From NCBI RefSeq assembly GCF_030915445.1, contig NZ_CP133264.1, positions 1 through 64,000 on the forward strand: a DNA stretch of 64,000 nucleotides, in the 5' to 3' direction. How positions within the stretch are numbered: position 1 is the stretch's first letter; every line of letters starts with the position of its first letter. Positions 1 through 13,135 of this stretch are shown one piece after another. Below the pieces are notes generated by a model. The model searched no databases, was not told the origin of the DNA, and saw nothing but the letters and a program-made list of their open reading frames with translations. This stretch comes from Clostridium sp. OS1-26. GTDB lineage: Bacteria; Bacillota; Clostridia; Clostridiales; Clostridiaceae. Position numbers and translations under genes: made by a program.

Positions 1-35
1 CTTGTTCTCTGAAAATTGCACAGTGAATGTGTATT

Positions 36-2930
<2,895 letters not shown>

Positions 2931-2937
2931 TTTAAGC

Positions 2938-3062
2938 GAAAATTGCTATAAGCTTCGCAGCTCTTCGTCAAGCCCCTCCCTGTGGTGCTCATTTACCAGT
3001 CAGTAAACTCCGCTCCTCGCTCGGGTCTTTCCTCGATCTACTTGCTTCTATCAATTTTCTTG
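2938..3062. repeat. rRNA-spacer repeat, copy A
   Basis: This stretch of about 125 nt lies in the 23S/tRNA-Ala spacer and recurs at 37738-37862 and 40827-40945. Shared words include CTCATTTAC, AGTAAA, CGCTCCTCG and ACT(A)CGCT. Copies A and B are bounded by AAAATTGCTATA and TATCAATTTT, an imperfect inverted repeat. No coding potential is evident. It may be a spreading small element or an rRNA-processing structure. Confidence 0.7.
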
Positions 3063-3263
3063 GTTTCATTCATAAAATCTAGTTCTACTCATGAAACTTA
3101 AAAATCTACAAAGGTTACTTACTTATATAATAAGTAGTTTTACCTTCAGCTTTACTTTGCTGATTCTTCTAAATCTTCGATTTAGCTAAAGAATCAGTAC
3201 TCCTCAGCTTTGCTGAGTGAGTTTCATTTTATATATCACTGTGCAATTTTCAAAGAACAATTA

Positions 3264-3339
3264 TGGTGGAGATAAAGGGATTCGAACCCTTGACCCCCTG
3301 CGTGCAAGGCAGGTGCTCTCCCAGCTGAGCTATACCCCC
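3264..3339 (-). tRNA. tRNA-Ala (anticodon TGC), operon 1 spacer
   Basis: This is a 76-nt cloverleaf in the 16S-23S spacer. On the minus strand it starts GGGGGTATAGCTCAGC, has the anticodon loop CTTGCAC (TGC), the T-loop GGTTCGAATCC, and an encoded CCA end. A tRNA-Ala in this position is common in clostridial rRNA operons. The copy at 41050-41125 appears identical. Confidence 0.97.
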
Positions 3340-3422
3340 ATAAAAGTATTAAGGGAATCTAATCCCTCAAGATTAAACAGAGTGTAAACGAACCTTCAAG
3401 ATAGAATTACCTATCTTGTCGA

Positions 3423-4939
<1,517 letters not shown>

Positions 4940-5088
4940 AAAGTTTGAATGCTCATTACTGTTGTTTTTGACTACTAACAAGTAGTTCAAAAGAATTGCT
5001 GGTTTAGTTTACTTAATAAAAGTCATCTTGACTTTTAACCTCTGTTTAATTTTCAAGGATCATGTCGATCTCTATCGACTGCTTACGT

Positions 5089-5117
5089 AGCTTATCATGT
5101 TTATTTCACCTTGTCAA
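5089..5117 (-). promoter_or_regulatory. rRNA operon 1 promoter, proximal
   Basis: On the minus strand, TTGACA (5112-5117) is followed by a 17-nt spacer and TAAGCT (5089-5094) preceded by an extended-10 TGA. It lies about 150 nt upstream of the 16S gene. The -35 is a perfect consensus; the -10 is imperfect. Confidence 0.6.
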
Positions 5118-5164
5118 GAACATTTGAAAGATTTTTATTTTCTGTCGTTCTTAACAGCTTTCAC

Positions 5165-5194
5165 ATGATATCATGAACAATTCCTTAATGTCAA
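5165..5194 (-). promoter_or_regulatory. rRNA operon 1 promoter, distal
   Basis: On the minus strand, TTGACA (5189-5194) is followed by an 18-nt spacer and TATCAT (5165-5170), again with an extended-10 TGA. Two tandem sigma-A promoters are the usual arrangement for bacterial rRNA operons. The remaining bases up to 5410 show no gene and no other clear signal. Confidence 0.65.
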
Positions 5195-5410
5195 CAACAT
5201 TTTTCTTGTTAACTTTTGTTCATTTATTTGCCGCTTATCCAAGCGACGAATGTTATTTTATCATCTTTAACGCTATTAAATATTTAATGTATATATCACT
5301 ATTTTAAATTAAATGGGTTATGCTTTATTTTTCTTTAAATATCTCGTTTTTTATTATATGGATACGCTAGACATAGTTTTCTTTGTGTATCTCAATTCTA
5401 TTTACTAAAT

Positions 5411-5457
5411 TAATAAACCTCTAATAAAAACAAATTGTTTTTATTAGAGGTTTATTT
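5411..5457 (-). terminator. Terminator after nfnB
   Basis: A perfect hairpin with arms AATAAACCTCTAATAAAAACA and its complement sits just past the nfnB stop. The A/T-rich arms provide a U-run on the minus-strand transcript. Confidence 0.8.
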
Positions 5458-5462
5458 AAGTT

Positions 5463-6842
5463 TTACTTTAAATATTCATCAATAGCCTTAGCAGCTTTTT
5501 TACCTGCTCCCATAGCAAGTATAACTGTAGCAGCTCCAGTTACGGCATCTCCTCCAGCATATACTCCTGCTCTTGATGTAAGACCAGTTTCTTCTTCTGC
5601 TACTATACACTTATGCTTATTTATTTCTAGTCCTTCAGTTGTTGAAGATATTAATGGATTTGGCGATGTTCCAAGTGACATAATTACTGTATCTACGTCC
5701 AATACAAACTCTGAACCTTCTACAACAACAGGCTTTCTTCTTCCTGATGCATCTGGCTCACCTAACTCCATTTTTACACACTTCATGCCTTTAACCCATC
5801 CATTTTCATCTCCTATGATTTCTGTAGGGTTTGTAAGGATGTCTAGTATTACACCTTCTTCTTTTGCATGATGTACTTCCTCAACTCTTGCTGGAAGTTC
5901 TGCTTCTGATCTTCTATAAACTATATGAACTTCTGCTCCAAGTCTTAATGCAGTTCTAGCAGCATCCATAGCAACGTTTCCGCCGCCAACTACAGCTACC
6001 TTTTGACCTACTCTTATAGGTGTATCATAACCTTCTTTAAATGCTTTCATTAGATTGTTTCTTGTTAGGAATTCATTAGCTGAGAATACTCCATTTAAGT
6101 TTTCTCCTGGTATTCCCATAAACTTAGGAAGTCCTGCACCTGATCCAATGAATACTGCATCAAAGCCTTCTTCCTCTACAAGTTGATCTATTGTAACAGT
6201 TCTACCAACTATAACGTTAGTTTCTATCTTAACACCTAACTTTTTAACATTCTCAACTTCGTGTTTAACAACTGTTTCTTTAGGAAGTCTGAACTCTGGA
6301 ATTCCATAAACTAAAACTCCACCTGCTTCATGTAATGCTTCGAATATAGTTACTTCATATCCTAGCTTAGCAAGGTCTCCTGCACAAGTAAGTCCTGCAG
6401 GACCACTTCCTATTACAGCAACTTTTTTACCATTATTAGGTTTTCTATCTGAAAGATCTATATTGTTTTCTCTTGACCAATCGGCAACAAATCTTTCAAG
6501 CTTACCTATAGCTACAGCATCTCCCTTTATACCAAGTACACATTTTCCTTCACATTGAGATTCCTGTGGACATACTCTTCCGCATACTGCTGGAAGTGCA
6601 CTTGACTTAGCTATACTCTTAGCTGCCTCTTCGAAGTTTCCTTCCTTAACCTTTAATATAAACTCTGGTATGCTTATTGATACAGGACAGTCACCTACAC
6701 ACTTAGGGTTTTTACAATTTAAGCATCTTGATGCTTCTTCCATTGCTTCTTCGTTAGTGTATCCTAAACAAACTTCAGCAAAATTAGTGCTTCTTTCTTT
6801 TGCATCTTGTTCTCTTATTGGTATTCTTTTCATTCTGTCCAT
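5463..6842 (-). CDS. nfnB: NADH-dependent ferredoxin:NADP+ oxidoreductase, large subunit (NfnB; GltD-like)
   Basis: This 459-aa protein belongs to the family shared by the glutamate synthase small subunit and NfnB/SudA. An N-terminal cysteine-rich region (C40, C43, C48, C52, then CGRVCPQESQCEGKC around 90-105) should bind two [4Fe-4S] clusters. Two dinucleotide folds follow: GSGPAG near 146 for FAD, and GGGNVAMDAARTA near 285 for NADP(H). A C-terminal FAD motif (GVYAGGDAVTGAA) closes the protein. It overlaps nfnA by one base (TAATG), so the two are translationally coupled. Pairing with a PyrK-like subunit, and no glutamate synthase large subunit nearby, favours NfnB, the electron-bifurcating transhydrogenase. 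GltD or sulfide dehydrogenase are the alternatives. Confidence 0.88.
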   Translation of the reverse strand: MDRMKRIPIREQDAKERSTNFAEVCLGYTNEEAMEEASRCLNCKNPKCVGDCPVSISIPEFILKVKEGNFEEAAKSIAKSSALPAVCGRVCPQESQCEGKCVLGIKGDAVAIGKLERFVADWSRENNIDLSDRKPNNGKKVAVIGSGPAGLTCAGDLAKLGYEVTIFEALHEAGGVLVYGIPEFRLPKETVVKHEVENVKKLGVKIETNVIVGRTVTIDQLVEEEGFDAVFIGSGAGLPKFMGIPGENLNGVFSANEFLTRNNLMKAFKEGYDTPIRVGQKVAVVGGGNVAMDAARTALRLGAEVHIVYRRSEAELPARVEEVHHAKEEGVILDILTNPTEIIGDENGWVKGMKCVKMELGEPDASGRRKPVVVEGSEFVLDVDTVIMSLGTSPNPLISSTTEGLEINKHKCIVAEEETGLTSRAGVYAGGDAVTGAATVILAMGAGKKAAKAIDEYLK

Positions 6843-7732
6843 TATTTGTCACCTCCGCATCCACAGCCTTTTCCATGATGAGTATCGCCTTCAACTTCTC
6901 TTAGAATTTTTCTTCCTTCTTCAGTTTTATACATAGCTTGCCTTCTCATTGCTTCGTCAAAATTTACTAGATGTCCATCAAACTCTGGGCCATCAACACA
7001 AGCAAATTTTACTTCGTCGCCAATTGTTACTCTACAAGCACCACACATTCCTGTTCCATCAACCATTATTGGATTTAAGCTTACTACAGTCTTAATTCCA
7101 TACTCTTTTGTAAGCTTAGCAACAAATTTCATCATGATCATCGGTCCTATAGCTACTACGTGGTCATATTTCTTACCTTCATTATCTATAAGTTCCTTCA
7201 ATAAGTTTGTAACAAGTCCTTTATATCCGTAACTTCCATCATCTGTAGCAACATATAAATGTTTACATACAGCCATCATTTCTTTTTCAAGTAATAAATA
7301 TTCCTTTGATTTAGATCCTACGATAACGTCTACATCGACTCCATTTTCGTGAAGCCATTTAACTTGTGGATACACTGGTGCTGTACCTACACCGCCAGCT
7401 ATAAAAATTATATTCTTTTTCTTTAACTCTTCTATATCTTCATGAACAAGGTCTGATGCTTGTCCTAATGGTCCTACAAAATCTGTAAAATTTTGACCTT
7501 TTTCATATTCTGCCATTCTCTTAGTAGAATCACCAAGTGTTTGGAACACTATAGTTACAGTTCCTTTTTCTGCATCATAGTCGCAAATTGTTAGAGGTAC
7601 TCTCTCTCCTCTTTCATCCATCTTTACTATAACAAATTGTCCTGGATAACATGACTTAGCAACTCTTGAAGCTTCTACATCCATTAGATAGATATTAGGA
7701 GCTAATTCTCTTTTGTTTAATATTTTGAACAT
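6842..7732 (-). CDS. nfnA: NADH-dependent ferredoxin:NADP+ oxidoreductase, small subunit (NfnA; ferredoxin-NADP reductase type)
   Basis: The protein (about 296 aa) has a ferredoxin-reductase fold: an FAD-binding N-terminal barrel (VPLTICDYD), a NAD-binding region (GGVGTAPVYPQ), and a C-terminal cysteine cluster (GMCGACRV..FACVDGPEF) for a [2Fe-2S] centre, as in PyrK and NfnA. The start chosen is MFKILNKREL at 7732, because GGAGGAATAGGT lies directly upstream; the longer open frame to 7822 lacks a ribosome site. It forms a two-gene operon with nfnB. The complex is cytoplasmic and couples NADH, ferredoxin and NADPH pools, which suits an organism making both reduced ferredoxin and NADPH-dependent alcohol. 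Confidence 0.87.
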   Translation of the reverse strand: MFKILNKRELAPNIYLMDVEASRVAKSCYPGQFVIVKMDERGERVPLTICDYDAEKGTVTIVFQTLGDSTKRMAEYEKGQNFTDFVGPLGQASDLVHEDIEELKKKNIIFIAGGVGTAPVYPQVKWLHENGVDVDVIVGSKSKEYLLLEKEMMAVCKHLYVATDDGSYGYKGLVTNLLKELIDNEGKKYDHVVAIGPMIMMKFVAKLTKEYGIKTVVSLNPIMVDGTGMCGACRVTIGDEVKFACVDGPEFDGHLVNFDEAMRRQAMYKTEEGRKILREVEGDTHHGKGCGCGGDK

Positions 7733-7790
7733 ACCTATTCCTCCATATTTATATCTAAATATAAAAATTAATATACAGTATAAATTAAAT

Positions 7791-7834
7791 TTACACTCAC
7801 CCTTGATTACAAAAATTAACAAAGGAGAGTGTAA
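7791..7834 (-). terminator. Probable terminator after adh
   Basis: An inverted repeat (TTACACTC / GAGTGTAA with partial inner pairing) follows the adh stop codon. On the minus strand it runs into AATTTAATTT, a weak U-tract. Confidence 0.5.
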
Positions 7835-7837
7835 TAA

Positions 7838-8899
7838 TTATTTATCTATTATAACTACTGGTTTAATTAAATCTCTTGGTTTATCCTTCATTAATAAAAG
7901 TGCCTCTTCAACATGTTCGAACCCATTAAACACATGTGTAACTAATTTACTTAAGTCAACGCGATTGTATTTTACAAGGTCTATAAGCATCTCCATTCTA
8001 AGACGTCCGCCTGGGCAAAGTCCTCCAATTATCTTCTTGTGCGCCATTCCACATCCCCATTCTAAACGAGGTATTGGAAGACTGTCTCCACTTCCATGAT
8101 AGTTAACATTTGATACTACTCCACCAGGCTTAACCACAGCTACTGCCTGTGCTAGTGTTTCAACACCACCACCTGCCATGATTACACGATCAACACCCTT
8201 TCCTTTAGTTAAGTCCATAATTTGCTTAACTATATCTCCGTTTCTATAATTTACAATATCTGTTGCTCCATAGAATTCTGCAGCTTCTATACATGTTGGT
8301 CTGCTTCCAACACCTATAATTCTACCTGCACCACGCAATTTTGAACCTGCTATTGCCATTAACCCAACTGCTCCAATACCTATAACTACAACACTTGATC
8401 CCAATTGTATATCTGCCATTTCTGCTCCATGGAATCCAGTAGTCATCATATCTGTTATCATAACTGCATTTTCTACTGATATTTCATCTGGCAAAAGCGC
8501 AAGATTCATATCAGCATCGTTTACATGGAAGTATTCAGCAAATACACCATCTTTAAAGTTTGAAAACTTCCATCCTGCAAGCATACCATTTGAATGTTGA
8601 TGGAATCCTTCTTGAACTTCTAATGATCTCCAATCAGGAGTTATTGCTGGAACAACAACTCTATCACCATGTTTAAAGTCTTTGACTTCACTACCAACTT
8701 CTACAACTTCACCTACAGCTTCATGTCCTAAGATCATATTGTGTCTGTCCCCAATTGCCCCTTCAAAAACAGTATGAATATCAGATGTACACGGTGATAC
8801 AGCTAATGGACGTACAATAGCATCATATGGACCTACTGCTGGGTTCTCCTTTTCAATCCATCCAACATTGTTAATACTTAGCATTGCAAAACCTTTCAT
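7838..8899 (-). CDS. adh: NADP-dependent secondary (isopropanol-type) alcohol dehydrogenase
   Basis: This 353-aa zinc-dependent medium-chain dehydrogenase is strongly similar along its length, from memory, to the C. beijerinckii primary-secondary alcohol dehydrogenase. Catalytic zinc ligands are visible: C37 (SPCTSD), H59 with E60 (GHEAVGE), and the aspartate near 150 (ITDMMTTG). The nucleotide motif GIGAVGLMAIAG is followed by GVGSRP, the serine/arginine pair that selects NADP(H) in this family. It interconverts ketones or aldehydes such as acetone with secondary or primary alcohols. Its gene lies downstream of a sigma-54 activator and a -24/-12 promoter, so expression is probably activator-dependent. 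The activating signal is unknown. Confidence 0.93.
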   Translation of the reverse strand: MKGFAMLSINNVGWIEKENPAVGPYDAIVRPLAVSPCTSDIHTVFEGAIGDRHNMILGHEAVGEVVEVGSEVKDFKHGDRVVVPAITPDWRSLEVQEGFHQHSNGMLAGWKFSNFKDGVFAEYFHVNDADMNLALLPDEISVENAVMITDMMTTGFHGAEMADIQLGSSVVVIGIGAVGLMAIAGSKLRGAGRIIGVGSRPTCIEAAEFYGATDIVNYRNGDIVKQIMDLTKGKGVDRVIMAGGGVETLAQAVAVVKPGGVVSNVNYHGSGDSLPIPRLEWGCGMAHKKIIGGLCPGGRLRMEMLIDLVKYNRVDLSKLVTHVFNGFEHVEEALLLMKDKPRDLIKPVVIIDK

Positions 8900-9060
8900 G
8901 ACGACAACCTCCTAATAATTAACTATAATTAATTATCATTGATAAACTATTAACTTTGTTAAACATTTTCAATAATAATCTTAATTAATAAAAATATTTT
9001 TTCACTATACAAAAACTATATATTTAATAATCACTTCTTAGCTTTGTATACTTATTTTTA

Positions 9061-9081
9061 ATAAGCAATTGTCATGCCAAA
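9061..9081 (-). promoter_or_regulatory. Sigma-54 (-24/-12) promoter of adh
   Basis: The minus strand reads TTGGCATGACAATTGCTT. This matches TGGCAC-N5-TTGCT with the invariant GG and GC at the required 10-nt gap. It is 165 nt upstream of the adh start codon and downstream of the activator gene. The same motif occurs at 24553-24573, before the ornithine operon. Confidence 0.82.
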
Positions 9082-9149
9082 GTTTTCACAAACCGAAATG
9101 CCTTGAATTTACACAATATCTTATTATATTTAAAATTGTTGTAAAAAAA

Positions 9150-9199
9150 TGTTGTAAAAAGCAACATTTTTAGAAAAATTATTGTTGTTTTTTACAACA
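9150..9199 (-). promoter_or_regulatory. Paired 17-bp palindromes, likely activator binding sites
   Basis: Two 17-bp inverted repeats share TGTTG-N7-CAACA: TGTTGTAAAAAGCAACA (9150-9166) and TGTTGTTTTTTACAACA (9183-9199). Their centres are 33 bp apart, close to three helical turns, and they lie about 70-120 bp upstream of the -24 element. This is the standard position for an enhancer-binding activator. They start just past the stop codon of the sigma-54 activator gene, which probably makes their ligand protein. Confidence 0.65.
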
Positions 9200-9219
9200 C
9201 TGTTGTGTTTTTATACATT

Positions 9220-11148
9220 TTAAAAATCGATTTTACATTGTTTTAACAATTTAAATTTATTTATTTTTGAATATAATGTACTCCTATTTATACCTAAGAC
9301 TTTAGAAGCTTTAGTTATATTTCCCTTGCATTTATCTATACAATTAATTATTGCTTTTCTCTCCCATTCTTCTAGGGAACACATATTGTATTCTAATGCT
9401 TCTATACTATAATTTAATTGTTCTTTTTCTAAAGTTTTTGTTTCAAAAGTAAAAGAAGTATTCCCATCCATATTCACAATATTTTCAATACAATTTTCCA
9501 TTTCCCTAACATTCCCAGGCCAAGTATAATTTATAAGCTTTTCATATATATCGTATCTTATCTTCGGTATAGGCTTACCTAATTTAATAGCTTTAGCTTT
9601 TAAAAAATGATTTATAAGTATCTCTATGTCCCCTTCTCTTTCTCTTAGCGGAGGTACATATATGGGAATTACACTTAATCTATAGTATAAATCTTCACGG
9701 AAGGTCCCCTTCTCTACTTCCTTTTTTAAATCTTTGTTTGTAGCTGCGATAATTCTTACATCCACATTTATATGTTTGCTTCCACCTACCCTTGTAACAC
9801 ACCCCTCTTGTAATACTCTTAAAAGACTTACCTGCATATCCAAAGGCATTTCTCCTATTTCATCTAAAAATAAACTACCTCCACTAGCAAGCTCAAATTT
9901 TCCAGGATGTCCGCCTCGCTTTGCACCTGTGAAAGCACCTTCTTCATATCCAAAGAGTTCACTTTCTATAAGACTTTTCGGTATAGCTCCACAATTTATT
10001 GCCACAAATCCATTATTTCTTCTATTACTGTTATTATGAATTGACTGAGCAATAAGTTCTTTCCCTGTCCCGCTTTCTCCTTGAATAAGTACTGTAGAAG
10101 GACTATTGGATATATTTTTTGATTGTTCTTTTACCTTTAAAATTTTTTCACTTTTGCCAACTATATCATCAAAAGTATAAGTAGCAGTCTTACCCGTATA
10201 CTTGTTAACTAAATTATATACATTTTGCATATCCTTAAACATACCTACCATCCCTGTTATGCTACCAGCTTTATTTCTTATAGGATATACAGTTAAATTA
10301 AATCTTTTCTTTCCATTACCATCGGCACTACCAGAATACATGATTTCTTTATTTTCATAAGCCTCTCCTGTTCTAAGCCGATCAAGTATATATTCCCAGT
10401 TATCTAAAATATTGCCCACATTTTTGTTTATAATCTCTTCCTCTTTAAGCTCTAACATGTTAAATGCACTATTATTCATAGCTCTTATTGCTCCATTAGT
10501 ATCTACGGCAAAAATCCCTGAATCTATGGAATTCATGACTTTATTTAAATATTGATAAGCCTTAAATAGCTCATTTTGAGTTTTTTCAACCTTTAGCTGA
10601 TTTTCAATAGATTTTACCGCTGCAACTACAAGACCTAAGGTATGAGGATGAGCTAATTGGCGCCTTCCTGTCAAATTAAGACATCCAATTATATCTCCAT
10701 ATTCATTATGGATAACCGCAGCTGAGCACGTCCAAGCATAATATGCAGTTATAAAATGATCTTCTCCTGAAGTTTGAACTGAGCAATTCTCATAAAGCGC
10801 TGTACCTATAGCATTAGTGCCAGTGCTTTTTTCACTCATATCTGAGCCAACAACAATTCCTGTTTTTGCTTGACCTTCTATTATATCCTCATCCCCTATT
10901 ATAGTAAGAACTACACCATCCTTATCTGTTATATATAGTGAAAATCCTGAACCTCTTAGGAAGTCATAAAGTATTTCCATAAATGGTTTTGCAACTTTAA
11001 TCAGCTCATTATTTTTTTCTAAGATTATATTAAATTCTTTACCTTTAAGTATATTTACAGGAAAAACTCTATCCTTTTCTATACCATATTCGATACATCT
11101 GCGGTGTGATCTATTTAATATTTCACAATAACTATCTATTTCAAACAT
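9220..11148 (-). CDS. Sigma-54-dependent transcriptional activator (AcoR-like), probable regulator of adh
   Basis: This 642-aa enhancer-binding protein has four parts. The GAF-like N-terminal sensor spans roughly 50-190, the PAS domain roughly 205-310 and the AAA+ ATPase roughly 325-560. The ATPase carries Walker A GESGTGKE, the sigma-54 contact loop GAFTGA, and Walker B SLFLDEIGEM. The C-terminal Fis-type helix-turn-helix (ITKASKVLGINRSTLYSKI) completes the protein. Architecture and length match AcoR. The gene lies immediately upstream of a sigma-54 promoter driving adh, in the same orientation, so adh control is the likely job. In C. beijerinckii a similar activator neighbours the secondary alcohol dehydrogenase gene. 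The effector is unknown. Confidence 0.9.
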   Translation of the reverse strand: MFEIDSYCEILNRSHRRCIEYGIEKDRVFPVNILKGKEFNIILEKNNELIKVAKPFMEILYDFLRGSGFSLYITDKDGVVLTIIGDEDIIEGQAKTGIVVGSDMSEKSTGTNAIGTALYENCSVQTSGEDHFITAYYAWTCSAAVIHNEYGDIIGCLNLTGRRQLAHPHTLGLVVAAVKSIENQLKVEKTQNELFKAYQYLNKVMNSIDSGIFAVDTNGAIRAMNNSAFNMLELKEEEIINKNVGNILDNWEYILDRLRTGEAYENKEIMYSGSADGNGKKRFNLTVYPIRNKAGSITGMVGMFKDMQNVYNLVNKYTGKTATYTFDDIVGKSEKILKVKEQSKNISNSPSTVLIQGESGTGKELIAQSIHNNSNRRNNGFVAINCGAIPKSLIESELFGYEEGAFTGAKRGGHPGKFELASGGSLFLDEIGEMPLDMQVSLLRVLQEGCVTRVGGSKHINVDVRIIAATNKDLKKEVEKGTFREDLYYRLSVIPIYVPPLREREGDIEILINHFLKAKAIKLGKPIPKIRYDIYEKLINYTWPGNVREMENCIENIVNMDGNTSFTFETKTLEKEQLNYSIEALEYNMCSLEEWERKAIINCIDKCKGNITKASKVLGINRSTLYSKINKFKLLKQCKIDF

Positions 11149-11488
11149 TTAGTACCACCTCTTTTATATTTATTTGTTATTTGCAATGCCAATACGATTT
11201 GCCTATAGATGAAATGACTACTACTGCTGAAAAAACAGATATTTCTAACTAGAACAATTGAGTGGTTTAACCATGTACAACTAGGGTAGAATTCTACTAA
11301 AATTTTTTATTCTATATAAATCACAATATTCAATTTATTACTTTTTAGATTTTATATTTCATACAAACAGAATTACTTTCTCTACAAAAAGCTGTTTGAT
11401 AAAATTATATCATCGAAAATTAGATTTTAAAATAATAATATGTAGAATAGTAATTCTTATTGGTATGTTACAAACTTCTTTGCATAAT
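11149..11488. other. Intergenic region upstream of the activator
   Basis: No gene, RNA or clear repeat is visible in these roughly 340 bases. The region presumably holds the promoter of the sigma-54 activator starting at 11148, but no convincing -35/-10 pair stands out. Confidence 0.5.
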
Positions 11489-11531
11489 AAAGAAGATGAC
11501 TCCTATTCAGCACAGAAATCATCTTCCTTAT
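11489..11531 (-). terminator. Terminator after APC permease 1
   Basis: GAAGATGA (11492-11499) pairs with TCATCTTC (11519-11526). The minus-strand transcript continues into TTTATT. It lies about 75 bp past the permease stop codon. Confidence 0.6.
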
Positions 11532-11606
11532 TTACTATAATCTTTTTAAATATTGGTGACAAAGGTTATATATTATATCATTTAATACCTTCTATTAAGG
11601 ATTCTA

Positions 11607-13028
11607 TTACATTTTCTCTTCAGTTTCCTTTTTATTCACTTCTAGACTACTACTTACATTATTTAATGTACTATGTTTTTCTCCATATAAGAAATAAATT
11701 GCTATACCTACTATCGTCCATACTCCGAATCTAATCCATGTAACTCCAGGTAAACTATACATGAGATAAAAGCAGAATAATACAGTTAAAACCGGTGTAA
11801 AAGGAACACCTGGACATTTAAACTTTCTTTCTACACTCGGCATAGTTTTTCTTAAAATAATAACACCTATAGATACAATTATAAATGCAGACAAAGTTCC
11901 TATATTACATAAATCCATAAGTACTGTCAGTGGTAAAAATCCTCCTATAACAGCTGTTAAAGCACCTGTTGCTATAGTACATATTCCAGGTGTTCCATAT
12001 TTTTTAGATATTCTGGCTAATGATTTTGGTATTAACCCATCTCTTGACATAACCATAAATATTCTAACTTGTCCATATATAGTTACAAGAAGAGTAGAAA
12101 TCATTCCTATAACAGCTCCTACACCAACAAGTGCTGAACCCCAACTTATTCCTATTCTTCTCAAAGCAGCAGGAAGAGCATTTTCTACATCAATTTCTTT
12201 AAAAGGAACCATTCCTGTAAGCGTTAATGAAACAGCTACATATAATATGATAATTACAGTTAAACAAATAGTTAACCCAAGGGGGATGTCTCTTTTAGGG
12301 TTGATTGTTTCTTCTGCTGCAGTAGAAACAGCATCAAAACCGATATACGCAAAGAATATAATTGCAGCAGCTGACATTATTCCTTTAGTTCCATAAGGTG
12401 AAAATGGATGATAGTTAGCAACATTTATATGCGTTGCTCCAAGAACTATAAAAACAATAATTACAGATACCTTTATAAAAACTATTATATTATTTACTTT
12501 TGCACTTTCTGATACACCAATGTAAAGTAACCATGTTATAAAAGCAATAACTAAGATAGCAGGTAAATCTACAATTCCACCAACCAGTGGAGACTTTATT
12601 AGCATTGCAGGTAAATGAATGTTATAAGCTTCAAAAACTCCAACTAAAGTTGATGACCATCCTGATGCAACAGCCGCCGCAACAACAGTATATTCAAGTA
12701 TTAGGTTCCATCCGATAATCCATGCTATAATCTCACCAAAAGCAACATAGGTATAAGAATAGGTACTTCCCGCAACTGGAAACATAGTAGCGAGTTCTGC
12801 ATAAGTAAGAGCACATAAGGCACTGGTTATTGCTGCTACTATATAGGATATTGTAACCGCAGGACCAGCCAGCTGTGCCCCCTGACCTGTAGCAACAAAT
12901 ATACCAGTTCCTATTACTGACCCAATTCCAAGAGCTGCTATATCAAATGCAGTCAGTTGTTTTCGCAGACCACTATCTTCTATTGCCTCTTTAAAGTCCG
13001 CTACGCTCCTTTTTCTAAATATGTTCAT
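11607..13028 (-). CDS. APC-family amino acid permease 1
   Basis: This 473-aa membrane protein has about 12-13 hydrophobic segments and belongs to the amino acid-polyamine-organocation superfamily, cationic amino acid transporter type (YfnA-like). Signature segments are GIGSVIGTGIFVATG in helix 1 and FFAYIGFDAVSTAAEE around 225-240, followed by NPKRDIP. It is closely related to the frameshifted permease at 50637-52038 and more distantly to the permease at 14939-16366. It sits downstream of a RocB-like peptidase, with its own gap of about 107 bp, suggesting uptake of an amino acid used by the neighbouring catabolic genes. The substrate cannot be read from sequence. Confidence 0.88.
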   Translation of the reverse strand: MNIFRKRSVADFKEAIEDSGLRKQLTAFDIAALGIGSVIGTGIFVATGQGAQLAGPAVTISYIVAAITSALCALTYAELATMFPVAGSTYSYTYVAFGEIIAWIIGWNLILEYTVVAAAVASGWSSTLVGVFEAYNIHLPAMLIKSPLVGGIVDLPAILVIAFITWLLYIGVSESAKVNNIIVFIKVSVIIVFIVLGATHINVANYHPFSPYGTKGIMSAAAIIFFAYIGFDAVSTAAEETINPKRDIPLGLTICLTVIIILYVAVSLTLTGMVPFKEIDVENALPAALRRIGISWGSALVGVGAVIGMISTLLVTIYGQVRIFMVMSRDGLIPKSLARISKKYGTPGICTIATGALTAVIGGFLPLTVLMDLCNIGTLSAFIIVSIGVIILRKTMPSVERKFKCPGVPFTPVLTVLFCFYLMYSLPGVTWIRFGVWTIVGIAIYFLYGEKHSTLNNVSSSLEVNKKETEEKM

Positions 13029-13135
13029 AAAATAGCCCCCTTATATTTATTAAAAAATTTTTATCTATCAATACCCTATAACTTAAACCAATTAAACATA
13101 CAATTTATTCCCATACACCTTTAATATTAACATCG

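Noticed and set aside
5463..7732. Glutamate synthase (gltD) as the name for the 459-aa protein
   Set aside because: No large GOGAT subunit is nearby, and the partner gene is a PyrK/NfnA-type reductase, so NfnAB fits better.
6842..7822. A longer 326-aa version of NfnA
   Set aside because: The extra 30 residues are upstream of the only good ribosome site and do not look like the family N-terminus.
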